Made by a program: the position numbers and the translations under genes
NCBI GenBank assembly: GCA_902491415.1
Contig: CABUHP010000114.1
Span: forward strand, 1-5,991
Origin: an uncultured Collinsella sp.
Lineage (GTDB): Bacteria; Actinomycetota; Coriobacteriia; Coriobacteriales; Coriobacteriaceae
Length of the DNA stretch: 5,991 nt
Direction of reading: 5' to 3'
Shown: positions 1 through 5,152 of the stretch, one piece after another
Numbering within the stretch: the first letter of the stretch is position 1
How the letters are laid out: each line of letters begins with the position of its first letter
The notes under the pieces: generated by a model
Database searches by the model: none
Seen by the model: the letters and a program-made list of their open reading frames with translations, nothing else
What the model was told of the DNA's origin: nothing

Positions 1-610
1 CCGCATCCATCGAAAGTACGGTGCAGTCAGCCGTAAGGCCCGTCTGCAAACGCACGGCAACGCCGGGTGCCAGTTCGCGGCCAAAGGCGGTCGCACCGTA
101 AAGAATGGCCTCGGGCTTGCGCTCTGCCACCAAATCGCAGATCAGCCGGGCGTAGACCTCCGCATCGTTCTGGCGCAGACGCTCGTCGCGACAAATCAGG
201 ACCTCGTCTGCACCGACGCAAACCAGATGCTCCAGGTCACCGAGAGAACCCTCGGGGCCCATACCGACCAGCGCCACCAGACGGCAGCCGCGAGCATCGG
301 CAAGCTCGCGGCCCTTGCCCATGAGCTCGAAGGCCACGGATGCCACGGCATCGTTCTCGTCAGTTTGCACGAAGACCCAAATGTCTCGATATGCATCAAG
401 GTCCACCGCACCGGCGGCCTCGTCGCGCTCGATCGAGATGGCGTTGACGGGGCAGGCGTCGACGCACCCGCCGCACAGGATACAGCCGTCGGTTACGCGG
501 GCACAGCGATTGGGGCGCTCGCCCTCCACCACAATGCCGCCCGAGGCACAGGCGCGAACGCAGCGACCGCAGCCGATACAGGCTTCGCTATCGATAATCA
601 GTCCGCTCAT
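1..610 (-). CDS. etfA: Electron transfer flavoprotein alpha subunit with N-terminal 2x[4Fe-4S] ferredoxin domain (3' part beyond window)
   Basis: The first 203 residues are present; the gene runs off the left edge. Residues 1-60 form a bacterial two-cluster ferredoxin domain, with C11-x2-C14-x2-C17-x3-C21 and C43-x2-C46-x2-C49-x3-C53-P, plus an extra Cys36. From about residue 68 the protein reads as the EtfA N-terminal domain (IWVFVQ...), ending in the typical GATAFGRELAPGVAVRL segment and TGLTADCT. The FAD-binding C-terminal domain should lie outside the window. Known family: ferredoxin-fused EtfA occurs in electron-bifurcating or confurcating Etf complexes such as LctC of Acetobacterium woodii, where the clusters pass electrons between ferredoxin and the Etf flavins in the cytoplasm. 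The ATG at 610-608 follows the etfB stop (TAG, 613-611) with no gap. A GAGGGG-type ribosome site lies inside the end of etfB, so translation is probably coupled. EtfA identity is secure; the physiological substrate is inferred from the operon. Confidence 0.93.
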   Translation of the reverse strand, partial: MSGLIIDSEACIGCGRCVRACASGGIVVEGERPNRCARVTDGCILCGGCVDACPVNAISIERDEAAGAVDLDAYRDIWVFVQTDENDAVASVAFELMGKGRELADARGCRLVALVGMGPEGSLGDLEHLVCVGADEVLICRDERLRQNDAEVYARLICDLVAERKPEAILYGATAFGRELAPGVAVRLQTGLTADCTVLSMDA

Positions 611-1426
611 CTATGCCATCCCCTCTATAATCTTGGCAAGTTTTACCGCCTGCTCGGACGCCGTTCCCTCAACGGCCTCGCACGTTTGATCACGGTCGGG
701 CACAAACGAGCGCACGACCTGCGTCGGTGATCCGGCAAGGCCACAACGCGAGGGATCGGCGTTCACGTCGGCGGCACTGACCACGCGCACGTCCGCCTCC
801 TCTGCCGCGCGAATACCGGCAATGCTCGGCATACGCAACTGGCCAATCTCCTTGGCAGTCGTCATCGCGCACGGCATCTCAAGGTACACCGTCTCCTCGC
901 CGGCATCGCATCCGTGAACGAGCGCCAGCGAGCCACACGTCGTAAAGCCCGCGCTTTGCACGCAGCTCACGTCGGTCACGCAGGGAATCTCAAAGGCACC
1001 GGCAAGCTCGGGACCAATCTGGGCCGTATCGCCATCCACCGCCATCTTGCCGCAGATGAGCAGGTCGAAGTCCTCGTCGAGCGCCTCGATGCCGCATTTG
1101 AGAGCATAGGTGGTCGCCAGGGTATCGGCACCTGCAAAGGCGCAATCGGTCAGCAGCAGCGCGTCGTCGGCGCCTCGAGCGATGCAGTCGCGCAGCAGCG
1201 ACTCGGTCGCGGGGATGCCCATCGACACCACCGTCACGCGCACATCCATGCCAAAGCCGATAAAGTCGTCCTTCAGCGCCAGCGCGCATTCCAAAGCGCT
1301 CGCATCAAAGGGATTAATGACCGCCTGCTTGCCATCGCGCACGATGGTATTGGTCTTGGGGTCCATCTTGACCTCGGTGCTGCCCGGCACGGCCTTGACG
1401 CACACCACCATATGGAAATCGCTCAT
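611..1426 (-). CDS. etfB: Electron transfer flavoprotein beta subunit
   Basis: The product is 271 residues, a normal EtfB length. It begins MSDFHMVVCVKAVPGS, which matches the EtfB N-terminal strand (VVCVK.VP). It then carries NPFD (38-41), the loop CGKM (125-128) followed by DGDTAQIGP (131-139), and LRMPSIAGIRAA further on. The DGDTAQ.GP loop is the diagnostic EtfB nucleotide/FAD-contact signature. In bifurcating Etfs, EtfB binds the bifurcating FAD and NAD(H) together with EtfA. I prefer the ATG at 1426 to the in-frame GTG at 1432, because the AAAGGGGG ribosome site (1443-1436) sits 9 nt from the ATG but only 3 nt from the GTG. The upstream oxidase ends at 1429, two bases before this ATG. 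Partners are the FAD oxidase upstream and ferredoxin-fused EtfA downstream. By family and context it belongs to an LctB-type lactate dehydrogenase/Etf complex. Confidence 0.95.
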   Translation of the reverse strand: MSDFHMVVCVKAVPGSTEVKMDPKTNTIVRDGKQAVINPFDASALECALALKDDFIGFGMDVRVTVVSMGIPATESLLRDCIARGADDALLLTDCAFAGADTLATTYALKCGIEALDEDFDLLICGKMAVDGDTAQIGPELAGAFEIPCVTDVSCVQSAGFTTCGSLALVHGCDAGEETVYLEMPCAMTTAKEIGQLRMPSIAGIRAAEEADVRVVSAADVNADPSRCGLAGSPTQVVRSFVPDRDQTCEAVEGTASEQAVKLAKIIEGMA

Positions 1427-1428
1427 CT

Positions 1429-3030
1429 TCACGCGCCCCCTTTCTGGACGAGCTCATCCAAGAGCTTCTCCGAAAACAGGTTACCGCGACCCAGCTGCCC
1501 GTCGGGATCGAGCTGGAGCTTGAGCCGCGCCGACTCGACCATGGCCTCGTGACCGTACATCGTCTCCAAGAAGCCCGCCTTGATCTTGCCGACGCCATGC
1601 TCGGCAGAAACGGCACCGCCCATGGCCGTGACCTCGGAAGCCCACTGGGCAAAGAGTTCTCCGCCGCGGCGGTAATCCTGCGCATCGCGCGGCAGAATGT
1701 TCACATGCAGATGGTTGTTACCGATGTGCCCCCAGGCGGCAGATTCAAGCCCACTTTCGGACAACGTACGGCGATAAAGGGCGATGACATCGGCCAAGCG
1801 TGCGTTGGGCACCGACATGTCCGACCCCAGTTTGGTGATGGTGGGATCCGTGCGGCGACGCTCGTCGATAAGCATGTTGACGCTCTCGGGCACCGCGTGG
1901 CGGAAGAACCGCTGGCACTCGCGATCGACCTCGGTGCGCGCGACCCATGTCGCATCGTCGCGGCCGCCCGCAAGCTCTAGTACCCACCCCAAGTGATACA
2001 ACTCCTCAGTCGCCTGGGCCTCGTCATCGCAGTCGAGCTCCACGTAAACACAGACCTTGGCCTCTTTGTCGAGCGCCGGCAGCGAGGCAAACGCCGTCGA
2101 CTGCTCGCGCTGGCGACGCAGGATATCCAGAGCACCAGCATCGAAATACTCAATAGCGGCGGCATGGGACAGCACGGGACGCACGGAATCGGTAAAGGAC
2201 ACGGCCTTGTCTTCGCTATCGAAAAAGCAGCTCACACCCCAAACGACCGCAGGTGCCGCTTGCAGGGCAATCTCGAGCTCAGTGATAACGCCGAGCGTGC
2301 CACAAGCGCCGATAAAGAGGTCGATGGCGTCCATATCGTCCGCAACAAAATAACCCGAGGCATTTTTGGTCTTGGGCATGGTGTAGCCAGGAAGATCGAG
2401 CTCGAGTGTGTGGCGCTCTGCCGTCACGAGCGACAGGTGACGGTCCTGGGCAAAAACCTCGCCGCGCTGAAGCTCAAGCAAATCGCCATCAGCCAGCGCG
2501 ACGTGGAGTCCCGTGATATGCGGGCGCATGGGGCCGTAAGCGTAGCTGCGGGCGCCGGAGGCGTTGCATGCCGCCATGCCGCCCAGACAGGCAGATGCCT
2601 CGGTGGGATCGGTGGGAAAGAACTGCTCGGGGGCATCTTGAAACTCATCGTAGGCCTTAAGCGATGCCTGCTCCCAGCCAGCGGCCGGCAGTACCTTCTT
2701 GCCCAGCTGCTTGCGCAGCTCCGAGAGCACAACGCCCGGCTCCACGCGCAGCAGAAATTGGCCTTGTTCATCGCGGCGAAGGCCCAAGTAGCGATTCATA
2801 CGGGAAGTATTGAGGATATGCCCGCCGTGGGGCACGGCACCGGCGGCAAGGCCGGTTCGGGCGCCCTGAACCGTTACCGGGACACGCTCGGCATGGAGCT
2901 TTTCCAAAATGGCACGGACCTCGTCTTCCGTTGTCGGAAACGAGATGCTCGAGGCCTCGCCCGATGCGCGAGACTCATCGCGACCATACTCTTCGAACTC
3001 GTCGGTGAAGGGTTTGATGGTTACAGACAC
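1429..3030 (-). CDS. FAD-binding oxidase, GlcD/D-lactate dehydrogenase family (LctD-like)
   Basis: The product is 533 residues with a PCMH-type FAD-binding domain followed by an FAD-oxidase C-terminal domain. The FAD domain shows VQGARTGLAAGAVP (54-67), FFPTDPTEASACLGGMAA starting at 137 with N156-A-S-G-A-R and YG at 165-166, KNASGYF (222-228), and GACGTLGVITE (241-251). The C-terminal domain shows GHIGNNHLHVNI (434-445), whose His residues fit the metal/substrate site, and SAEHGVGK (475-482). Known family: flavoenzymes oxidising 2-hydroxy acids (D-lactate, glycolate). Followed directly by etfB and a ferredoxin-fused etfA, it resembles LctD of the lactate dehydrogenase/Etf confurcating complex. 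It appears longer than A. woodii LctD (about 470 residues from memory). The GTG start at 3030-3028 is supported by AAAGGGGGAG (3045-3036) 5 nt upstream. The gene is first in the operon. D-lactate is the likeliest substrate; another 2-hydroxy acid is possible. Confidence 0.85.
   Translation of the reverse strand: MSVTIKPFTDEFEEYGRDESRASGEASSISFPTTEDEVRAILEKLHAERVPVTVQGARTGLAAGAVPHGGHILNTSRMNRYLGLRRDEQGQFLLRVEPGVVLSELRKQLGKKVLPAAGWEQASLKAYDEFQDAPEQFFPTDPTEASACLGGMAACNASGARSYAYGPMRPHITGLHVALADGDLLELQRGEVFAQDRHLSLVTAERHTLELDLPGYTMPKTKNASGYFVADDMDAIDLFIGACGTLGVITELEIALQAAPAVVWGVSCFFDSEDKAVSFTDSVRPVLSHAAAIEYFDAGALDILRRQREQSTAFASLPALDKEAKVCVYVELDCDDEAQATEELYHLGWVLELAGGRDDATWVARTEVDRECQRFFRHAVPESVNMLIDERRRTDPTITKLGSDMSVPNARLADVIALYRRTLSESGLESAAWGHIGNNHLHVNILPRDAQDYRRGGELFAQWASEVTAMGGAVSAEHGVGKIKAGFLETMYGHEAMVESARLKLQLDPDGQLGRGNLFSEKLLDELVQKGGA
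1436..1443 (-). promoter_or_regulatory. Ribosome binding site that decides the etfB start
   Basis: On the minus strand this reads AAAGGGGG and lies within the last codons of the upstream oxidase gene. It is 9 nt from the ATG at 1426 and 3 nt from the in-frame GTG at 1432. This spacing favours the ATG, although the GTG would form a 4-nt GTGA overlap with the oxidase stop. Confidence 0.65.
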
Positions 3031-3035
3031 GCGAA

Positions 3036-3045
3036 CTCCCCCTTT
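3036..3045 (-). promoter_or_regulatory. Ribosome binding site for the GTG-initiated FAD oxidase
   Basis: The minus strand reads AAAGGGGGAG, ending 5 nt before the GTG at 3030. This spacing is what makes the GTG the preferred start, and no ATG lies nearby in frame. An 8-bp palindrome TTAGCTAA (3044-3051) overlaps its upstream edge. Confidence 0.65.
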
Positions 3046-3112
3046 AGCTAACTACAGTGTTTGCAGGGAGATGTTACAGCATCGTTTCGTCGACGTGTTC
3101 GAGACCGTCTCC

Positions 3113-3140
3113 ATAATTGGCGATTTTTACGTTCGTGCAA
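3113..3140 (-). promoter_or_regulatory. Weak candidate promoter for the oxidase/etf operon
   Basis: The minus strand has TTGCAC (3140-3135), a 16-bp spacer, then AATTAT (3118-3113). This matches 3/6 and 4/6 of the sigma70-type consensus and would give a leader of about 75 nt. It is the best pair I found on this strand upstream of 3030, but the match is poor and the call is tentative. Confidence 0.2.
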
Positions 3141-3214
3141 TTCGGCGAGCGGCTTGATTTCCTCGGCAGACGATGCTTTTGACACATATGGCCCCGCCGT
3201 CGCCGACCGCGCGA

Positions 3215-3243
3215 TTGTCGCTTGAAAAAAGTTGGAGTATTTT
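3215..3243 (+). promoter_or_regulatory. Candidate promoter for the plus-strand surface operon
   Basis: TTGTCG (3215-3220), a 17-bp spacer and TATTTT (3238-3243) each match 4/6 of the sigma70-type consensus at ideal spacing. Transcription would begin near 3250, leaving a leader of about 125 nt. That leader would contain the TTGGTCA repeats and the 3332-3355 inverted repeat. If the promoter is real, a protein bound at the repeats would sit downstream of the start site, a position suited to blocking transcription. Confidence 0.28.
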
Positions 3244-3275
3244 TTGCCGCCTTTTACCTGCGGAGACACCAATCC

Positions 3276-3302
3276 GTCAAGCATTTGGTCAGCAATTGGT
3301 CA
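3276..3302. repeat. Phased GTCA / tandem TTGGTCA repeats, possible operator
   Basis: GCATTTGGTCA (3281-3291) is followed directly by GCAATTGGTCA (3292-3302), an 11-bp tandem repeat with one mismatch. A third GTCA lies at 3276-3279, so GTCA cores recur at intervals of 12 and 11 bp, about one helical turn. An inverted ACCAA at 3268-3272 faces the first TTGGT. Known biology: GntR/FadR-type regulators, which include lactate-responsive LldR proteins, bind TGGTC-type half-sites, usually inverted. Use as an operator is inference. Confidence 0.4.
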
Positions 3303-3331
3303 AGTAGTGGCTGATACCGTCGGCATCGACA

Positions 3332-3355
3332 GCCAAAACCGACAGAAGTTTTGGC
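3332..3355. repeat. 8-bp perfect inverted repeat upstream of the surface operon
   Basis: GCCAAAAC (3332-3339) and GTTTTGGC (3348-3355) are exact reverse complements separated by 8 nt. The element ends 21 nt before the ATG at 3377 and about 10 nt before its ribosome site. It could be a dyad operator or a leader RNA hairpin. No T-run follows, so it is not an intrinsic terminator. Confidence 0.5.
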
Positions 3356-3376
3356 CCCAGAAGCAGGGAGGTTCCC

Positions 3377-3673
3377 ATGGCATATTACTGGCCCCAGTAC
3401 GGCATCGCCATCGAAGTCGACGACGATCCCCATCTCCTGCCTTTCGACGAAGAGGCATTCCCCGATACGACGGTCTACCACGTTACCACCGATGTGATCT
3501 GCGACCCCGAGTCGTTCTCGGCGCTCGCCCACCGCATCGCGCATATCCACGACATCGAGCTCCCTCCCGACTTCGACGAGCTTGTCTACTCACGCCGCCT
3601 GATGCTTCACATGCTCTTTGGAGCGAACCCGTCCACCTTTGCGCGCATCTATACCGCCAAGGATGCCGCATGA
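3377..3673 (+). CDS. Small hypothetical protein resembling the C-terminal part of a DUF559/Vsr-like nuclease fold
   Basis: The product is 98 residues, acidic, with no signal peptide or membrane segment, so it is probably cytoplasmic. The ATG is preceded by AGGGAGG (3365-3371 region) at good spacing. Residues 4-19 (YWPQYGIAIEVDDDPH) resemble the core strand of DUF559/very-short-patch-repair-like PD-(D/E)XK proteins (pattern: aromatic, G, (I/V)E(V/Y)D..., H). Residues 24-50 (DEEAFPDTTVYHVT, then DVICDPESFSALA) would fit the following strand-helix. The N-terminal half of such a nuclease is missing and an in-frame TAG stands at 3305-3307, so a catalytic site is probably incomplete. It may be a degenerate domain, a small binding protein, or unrelated. 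Its stop overlaps the next start (ATGA, 3670-3673), which places it in the operon with the surface proteins. Function is unknown. Confidence 0.75.
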   Translation: MAYYWPQYGIAIEVDDDPHLLPFDEEAFPDTTVYHVTTDVICDPESFSALAHRIAHIHDIELPPDFDELVYSRRLMLHMLFGANPSTFARIYTAKDAA

Positions 3674-4179
3674 GCGCGAAGAAGCCACCCCACTTTGCAG
3701 GCCCGGGTCGTCGCAAGAAGCTCATCGTTGCCTGCCTGGCCATCGTCTGCGCCCTTGTCGCCGTAGGACTATACGCTTGGCAGTCGCAGCCCGTACCCGA
3801 GGCGGGCGCTTCGGTTACGACGGCCGAGGGCAAAACGCGTCAGGAAATCCAAGATGAGCTCGACGCCATCGTCCGCGACAACATGATGACGATTTCGGTC
3901 GCACCGGTCGCTCAGCTGCAGGAGGACGGCAAGCTGCGCGTCAACGTGCAAAACGTCCAAGACAATAAATTTCCCCAGCGATTCCGCGTCATCCAAAACG
4001 ACGAGACCATGTACGAATCCGGTGTGGTCGAGACCGGCAAGACAATCGAAACGTGCCCCGCCGGCAACATCAAAGAAGGCGAGGCGTACATCGAGATCCA
4101 GGCACTCGATGCCAAGACCCTCGACAGCCACGGCAATCCGACACGTGTCAAGGTGCGGGTTGAGCAAGCCGAGAACTAG
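3670..4179 (+). CDS. Membrane-anchored protein with extracytoplasmic domain, function unknown
   Basis: The product is 169 residues. A basic N-terminus (GRRKK, 13-17) precedes a hydrophobic helix at about 18-37, giving a signal-anchor topology with the C-terminal part outside. After a Pro/Ala linker comes a charged region (EGKTRQEIQDELDAIV, 53-68) and a probably beta-rich domain (NMMTISVAPV at 71-80, RVNVQNV, MYESGVVETGKTIET at 114-128, AYIEIQALD). From memory this pattern, with E-G-(K/R)-(T/S)-x2-E-I-Q near the anchor and a later YxSGxxxxG, recurs in unnamed Gram-positive membrane proteins found beside secreted beta-sandwich proteins; a profile search would be needed to confirm it. The start overlaps the previous stop by 4 nt (ATGA) and has AAGGA 6 nt upstream. 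The same frame stays open back to 3232, but that extension crosses the previous gene and is rejected. Confidence 0.8.
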   Translation: MSAKKPPHFAGPGRRKKLIVACLAIVCALVAVGLYAWQSQPVPEAGASVTTAEGKTRQEIQDELDAIVRDNMMTISVAPVAQLQEDGKLRVNVQNVQDNKFPQRFRVIQNDETMYESGVVETGKTIETCPAGNIKEGEAYIEIQALDAKTLDSHGNPTRVKVRVEQAEN

Positions 4180-4232
4180 CTTTTCCGGCCGACGCGGCAC
4201 CGCACGCAATTCACCAGCATTCGTCCAATCAT

Positions 4233-4249
4233 CGCGGGGACGGCCCGCG
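4233..4249 (+). other. GC hairpin in the gap before the 4270 gene
   Basis: CGCGGG (4233-4238) pairs perfectly with CCCGCG (4244-4249) across a 5-nt loop, and a flanking T-G wobble could add a pair. It lies in the only sizeable gap of the plus-strand operon (4180-4269), about 8 nt before the AAAGGA ribosome site. No T-run follows. It may affect mRNA stability or processing between the membrane protein and the secreted protein. Confidence 0.4.
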
Positions 4250-4269
4250 GCGAATAGAAAGGAACGACC

Positions 4270-4869
4270 ATGGACATCACCAGGAACATGAACGGAGCCA
4301 GAGCGCTCGCCGTGGGCGCAGGGCTCGCGCTCGCGCTCGCAATGGGCGCCGCCCCGACGCCAGCTATGGCAGCCGGGCGCGTTGGAACCACGAAGGTAAT
4401 GGTCAGGACCGAGATCGACAACGTTGAGTTCAAAGTTCCGACGGTTATTCCCTTCGTCGCCAAGGCCGAAGGCACGCTTCAGGGCCCCTCAGAAGACGCG
4501 ACCACCATCGACAATCATTCGGCCTACGGCATCCATGTCACCAACATGAAGATCGACGCCATGAACACCTGGACCATTGCCGCCGACGCCAAGGCCGGAA
4601 CCGCGCAGAACTCCATCGACTTTAAGGTCGGCCCCGACGGCGCGCTCCAGAACGCCAGCGCCGCAATGCAGGGAACGGGCCTCGATCTTTCCAAGAATGC
4701 AGCCTTCGACATGGGCTACCAGGGCATTGCCGGTGGCACGGACAAAATTAAGCTCAAGACAAGCGGAAACGTCGCCCGCGTCACGCGCGACATCTTCCGC
4801 GTAACCGGCGAAGGCGATCAGGTTGCAACGATCACCTGGACGGTCGAGCCCGGTGCGCACACGGCATAA
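4270..4869 (+). CDS. Secreted beta-rich surface protein, function unknown
   Basis: The product is 199 residues with a Sec signal peptide: basic n-region, Leu/Ala-rich core at 10-27, and cleavage predicted after AMAA (about residue 35). The mature protein of about 164 residues has no Cys, no membrane helix and no sorting signal. It contains VEFKVPTVIPFVAKAEGTL, then TTIDNHSAYGIHVTNMKID, and ends with QVATITWTVEPG. From memory, the order VPT.IPF..KA.GT, then a TIDN strand, then a closing W-containing strand, fits secreted beta-sandwich proteins of Gram-positives. The final strand loosely resembles the C-terminal motif of WxL domains, but the family is not proven. AAAGGA lies 6 nt before the ATG. 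The last 17 nt overlap the next gene, the small sortase substrate, suggesting the two work together; this protein may be presented at the wall by partners rather than anchored itself. Confidence 0.82.
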   Translation: MDITRNMNGARALAVGAGLALALAMGAAPTPAMAAGRVGTTKVMVRTEIDNVEFKVPTVIPFVAKAEGTLQGPSEDATTIDNHSAYGIHVTNMKIDAMNTWTIAADAKAGTAQNSIDFKVGPDGALQNASAAMQGTGLDLSKNAAFDMGYQGIAGGTDKIKLKTSGNVARVTRDIFRVTGEGDQVATITWTVEPGAHTA

Positions 4870-5134
4870 GGCCGTCGCCCTGGCCGCCGCCGTCAGCATC
4901 CTAGCGTTTGGGCCAGCCATGGCCTTTGCCCAGCAAGAACAGGCGCAGGCCGCCACGCAAGTGACGGTCGACCTCTCGGAGCTCGACCGCAGCGACCGCG
5001 AGGAACCGTTGGCGCAGACAGGCGACAAACGATGGCTCTTGGCAGCAGGCGCCGCAGCAGCAGGCGCGGGAACCGCCGGCCTCGGTCTGCACATCAAACA
5101 CAGCCAGAAACAAAACATGAACAGGCCGCACTAA
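4853..5134 (+). CDS. Very small sortase substrate with LAQTG sorting signal
   Basis: The product is 93 residues from a GTG start. The signal peptide has n-region MRTRHK, hydrophobic core 7-20, and cleavage predicted after AFA (26). A short mature segment follows (27-52), then LAQTG (53-57), a hydrophobic helix (61-79) and a polar tail with basic residues (HIKHSQKQNMNRPH). This is the full layout of a sortase substrate. The sorting motif has Ala where LPxTG has Pro; LAxTG is the motif reported for class E sortases of high-GC actinobacteria. Cutting between T56 and G57 would leave only about 30 residues on the wall. An in-frame ATG exists at 4823, but it would add ten residues before the signal peptide and lie deep inside the previous gene, so GTG 4853 is preferred. 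The ribosome site is weak (GGACGG, 4838-4843), so translation is probably coupled to the upstream gene through the 17-nt overlap. Confidence 0.78.
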   Translation: MRTRHKAVALAAAVSILAFGPAMAFAQQEQAQAATQVTVDLSELDRSDREEPLAQTGDKRWLLAAGAAAAGAGTAGLGLHIKHSQKQNMNRPH

Positions 5135-5152
5135 ATTAGCTAAGGAGACCCC

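Larger units (their letters stand above)
3031..3376. other. Divergent intergenic regulatory region
   Basis: These 346 bp separate the minus-strand oxidase/etf operon from the plus-strand surface-protein operon. I see no convincing gene in it. It is clearly richer in A and T than the flanking coding DNA and contains an A6-N9-T6 inverted motif (3225-3245), the GTCA/TTGGTCA repeats (3276-3302), an 8-bp inverted repeat (3332-3355), and weak promoter-like pairs for both directions. The A6...T6 motif lacks a GC stem, so I do not call it a terminator; it may be a bent or UP-like element. A perfect TTGACA hexamer at 3179-3184 (plus) has no -10 partner at normal spacing. Confidence 0.7.

Noticed and set aside
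227..730. 167-codon plus-strand ORF opposite etfA
   Set aside because: The minus strand encodes ferredoxin Cys motifs and the EtfA domain; this frame is a shadow.
914..1552. 212-codon plus-strand ORF opposite etfB
   Set aside because: It is antisense to a secure EtfB, rich in His/Arg/Ala as typical of shadow frames, with no family motif.
1993..3051. 352-codon plus-strand ORF opposite the FAD oxidase
   Set aside because: It lies antisense to a gene with clear family motifs and has no recognisable domain. Long antisense frames are expected from GC-rich codon bias.
3179..3184. Perfect TTGACA -35 hexamer on the plus strand
   Set aside because: No -10-like hexamer occurs 15-19 bp downstream; the sequence there is GC-rich.
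3225..3245. A6-N9-T6 as a bidirectional terminator
   Set aside because: There is no GC-rich stem, and it lies between divergent genes where no terminator is needed.
3232..3669. Upstream in-frame extension of the 3670 membrane protein
   Set aside because: It would cross the whole 98-aa gene, place about 146 Arg/Pro-rich residues before the anchor helix, and ignore the good ribosome site and ATGA overlap at 3670.
4270..5134. The 4270 and 4853 genes as one frameshifted LPxTG protein
   Set aside because: The second gene has its own complete signal peptide, and the first ends after a plausible final strand, so two genes fit better.
5136..5143. TTAGCTAA palindrome also found at 3044-3051, each beside a ribosome site
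   Set aside because: An 8-bp AT palindrome next to purine-rich sites can arise by chance; two copies give no spacing or context beyond that.
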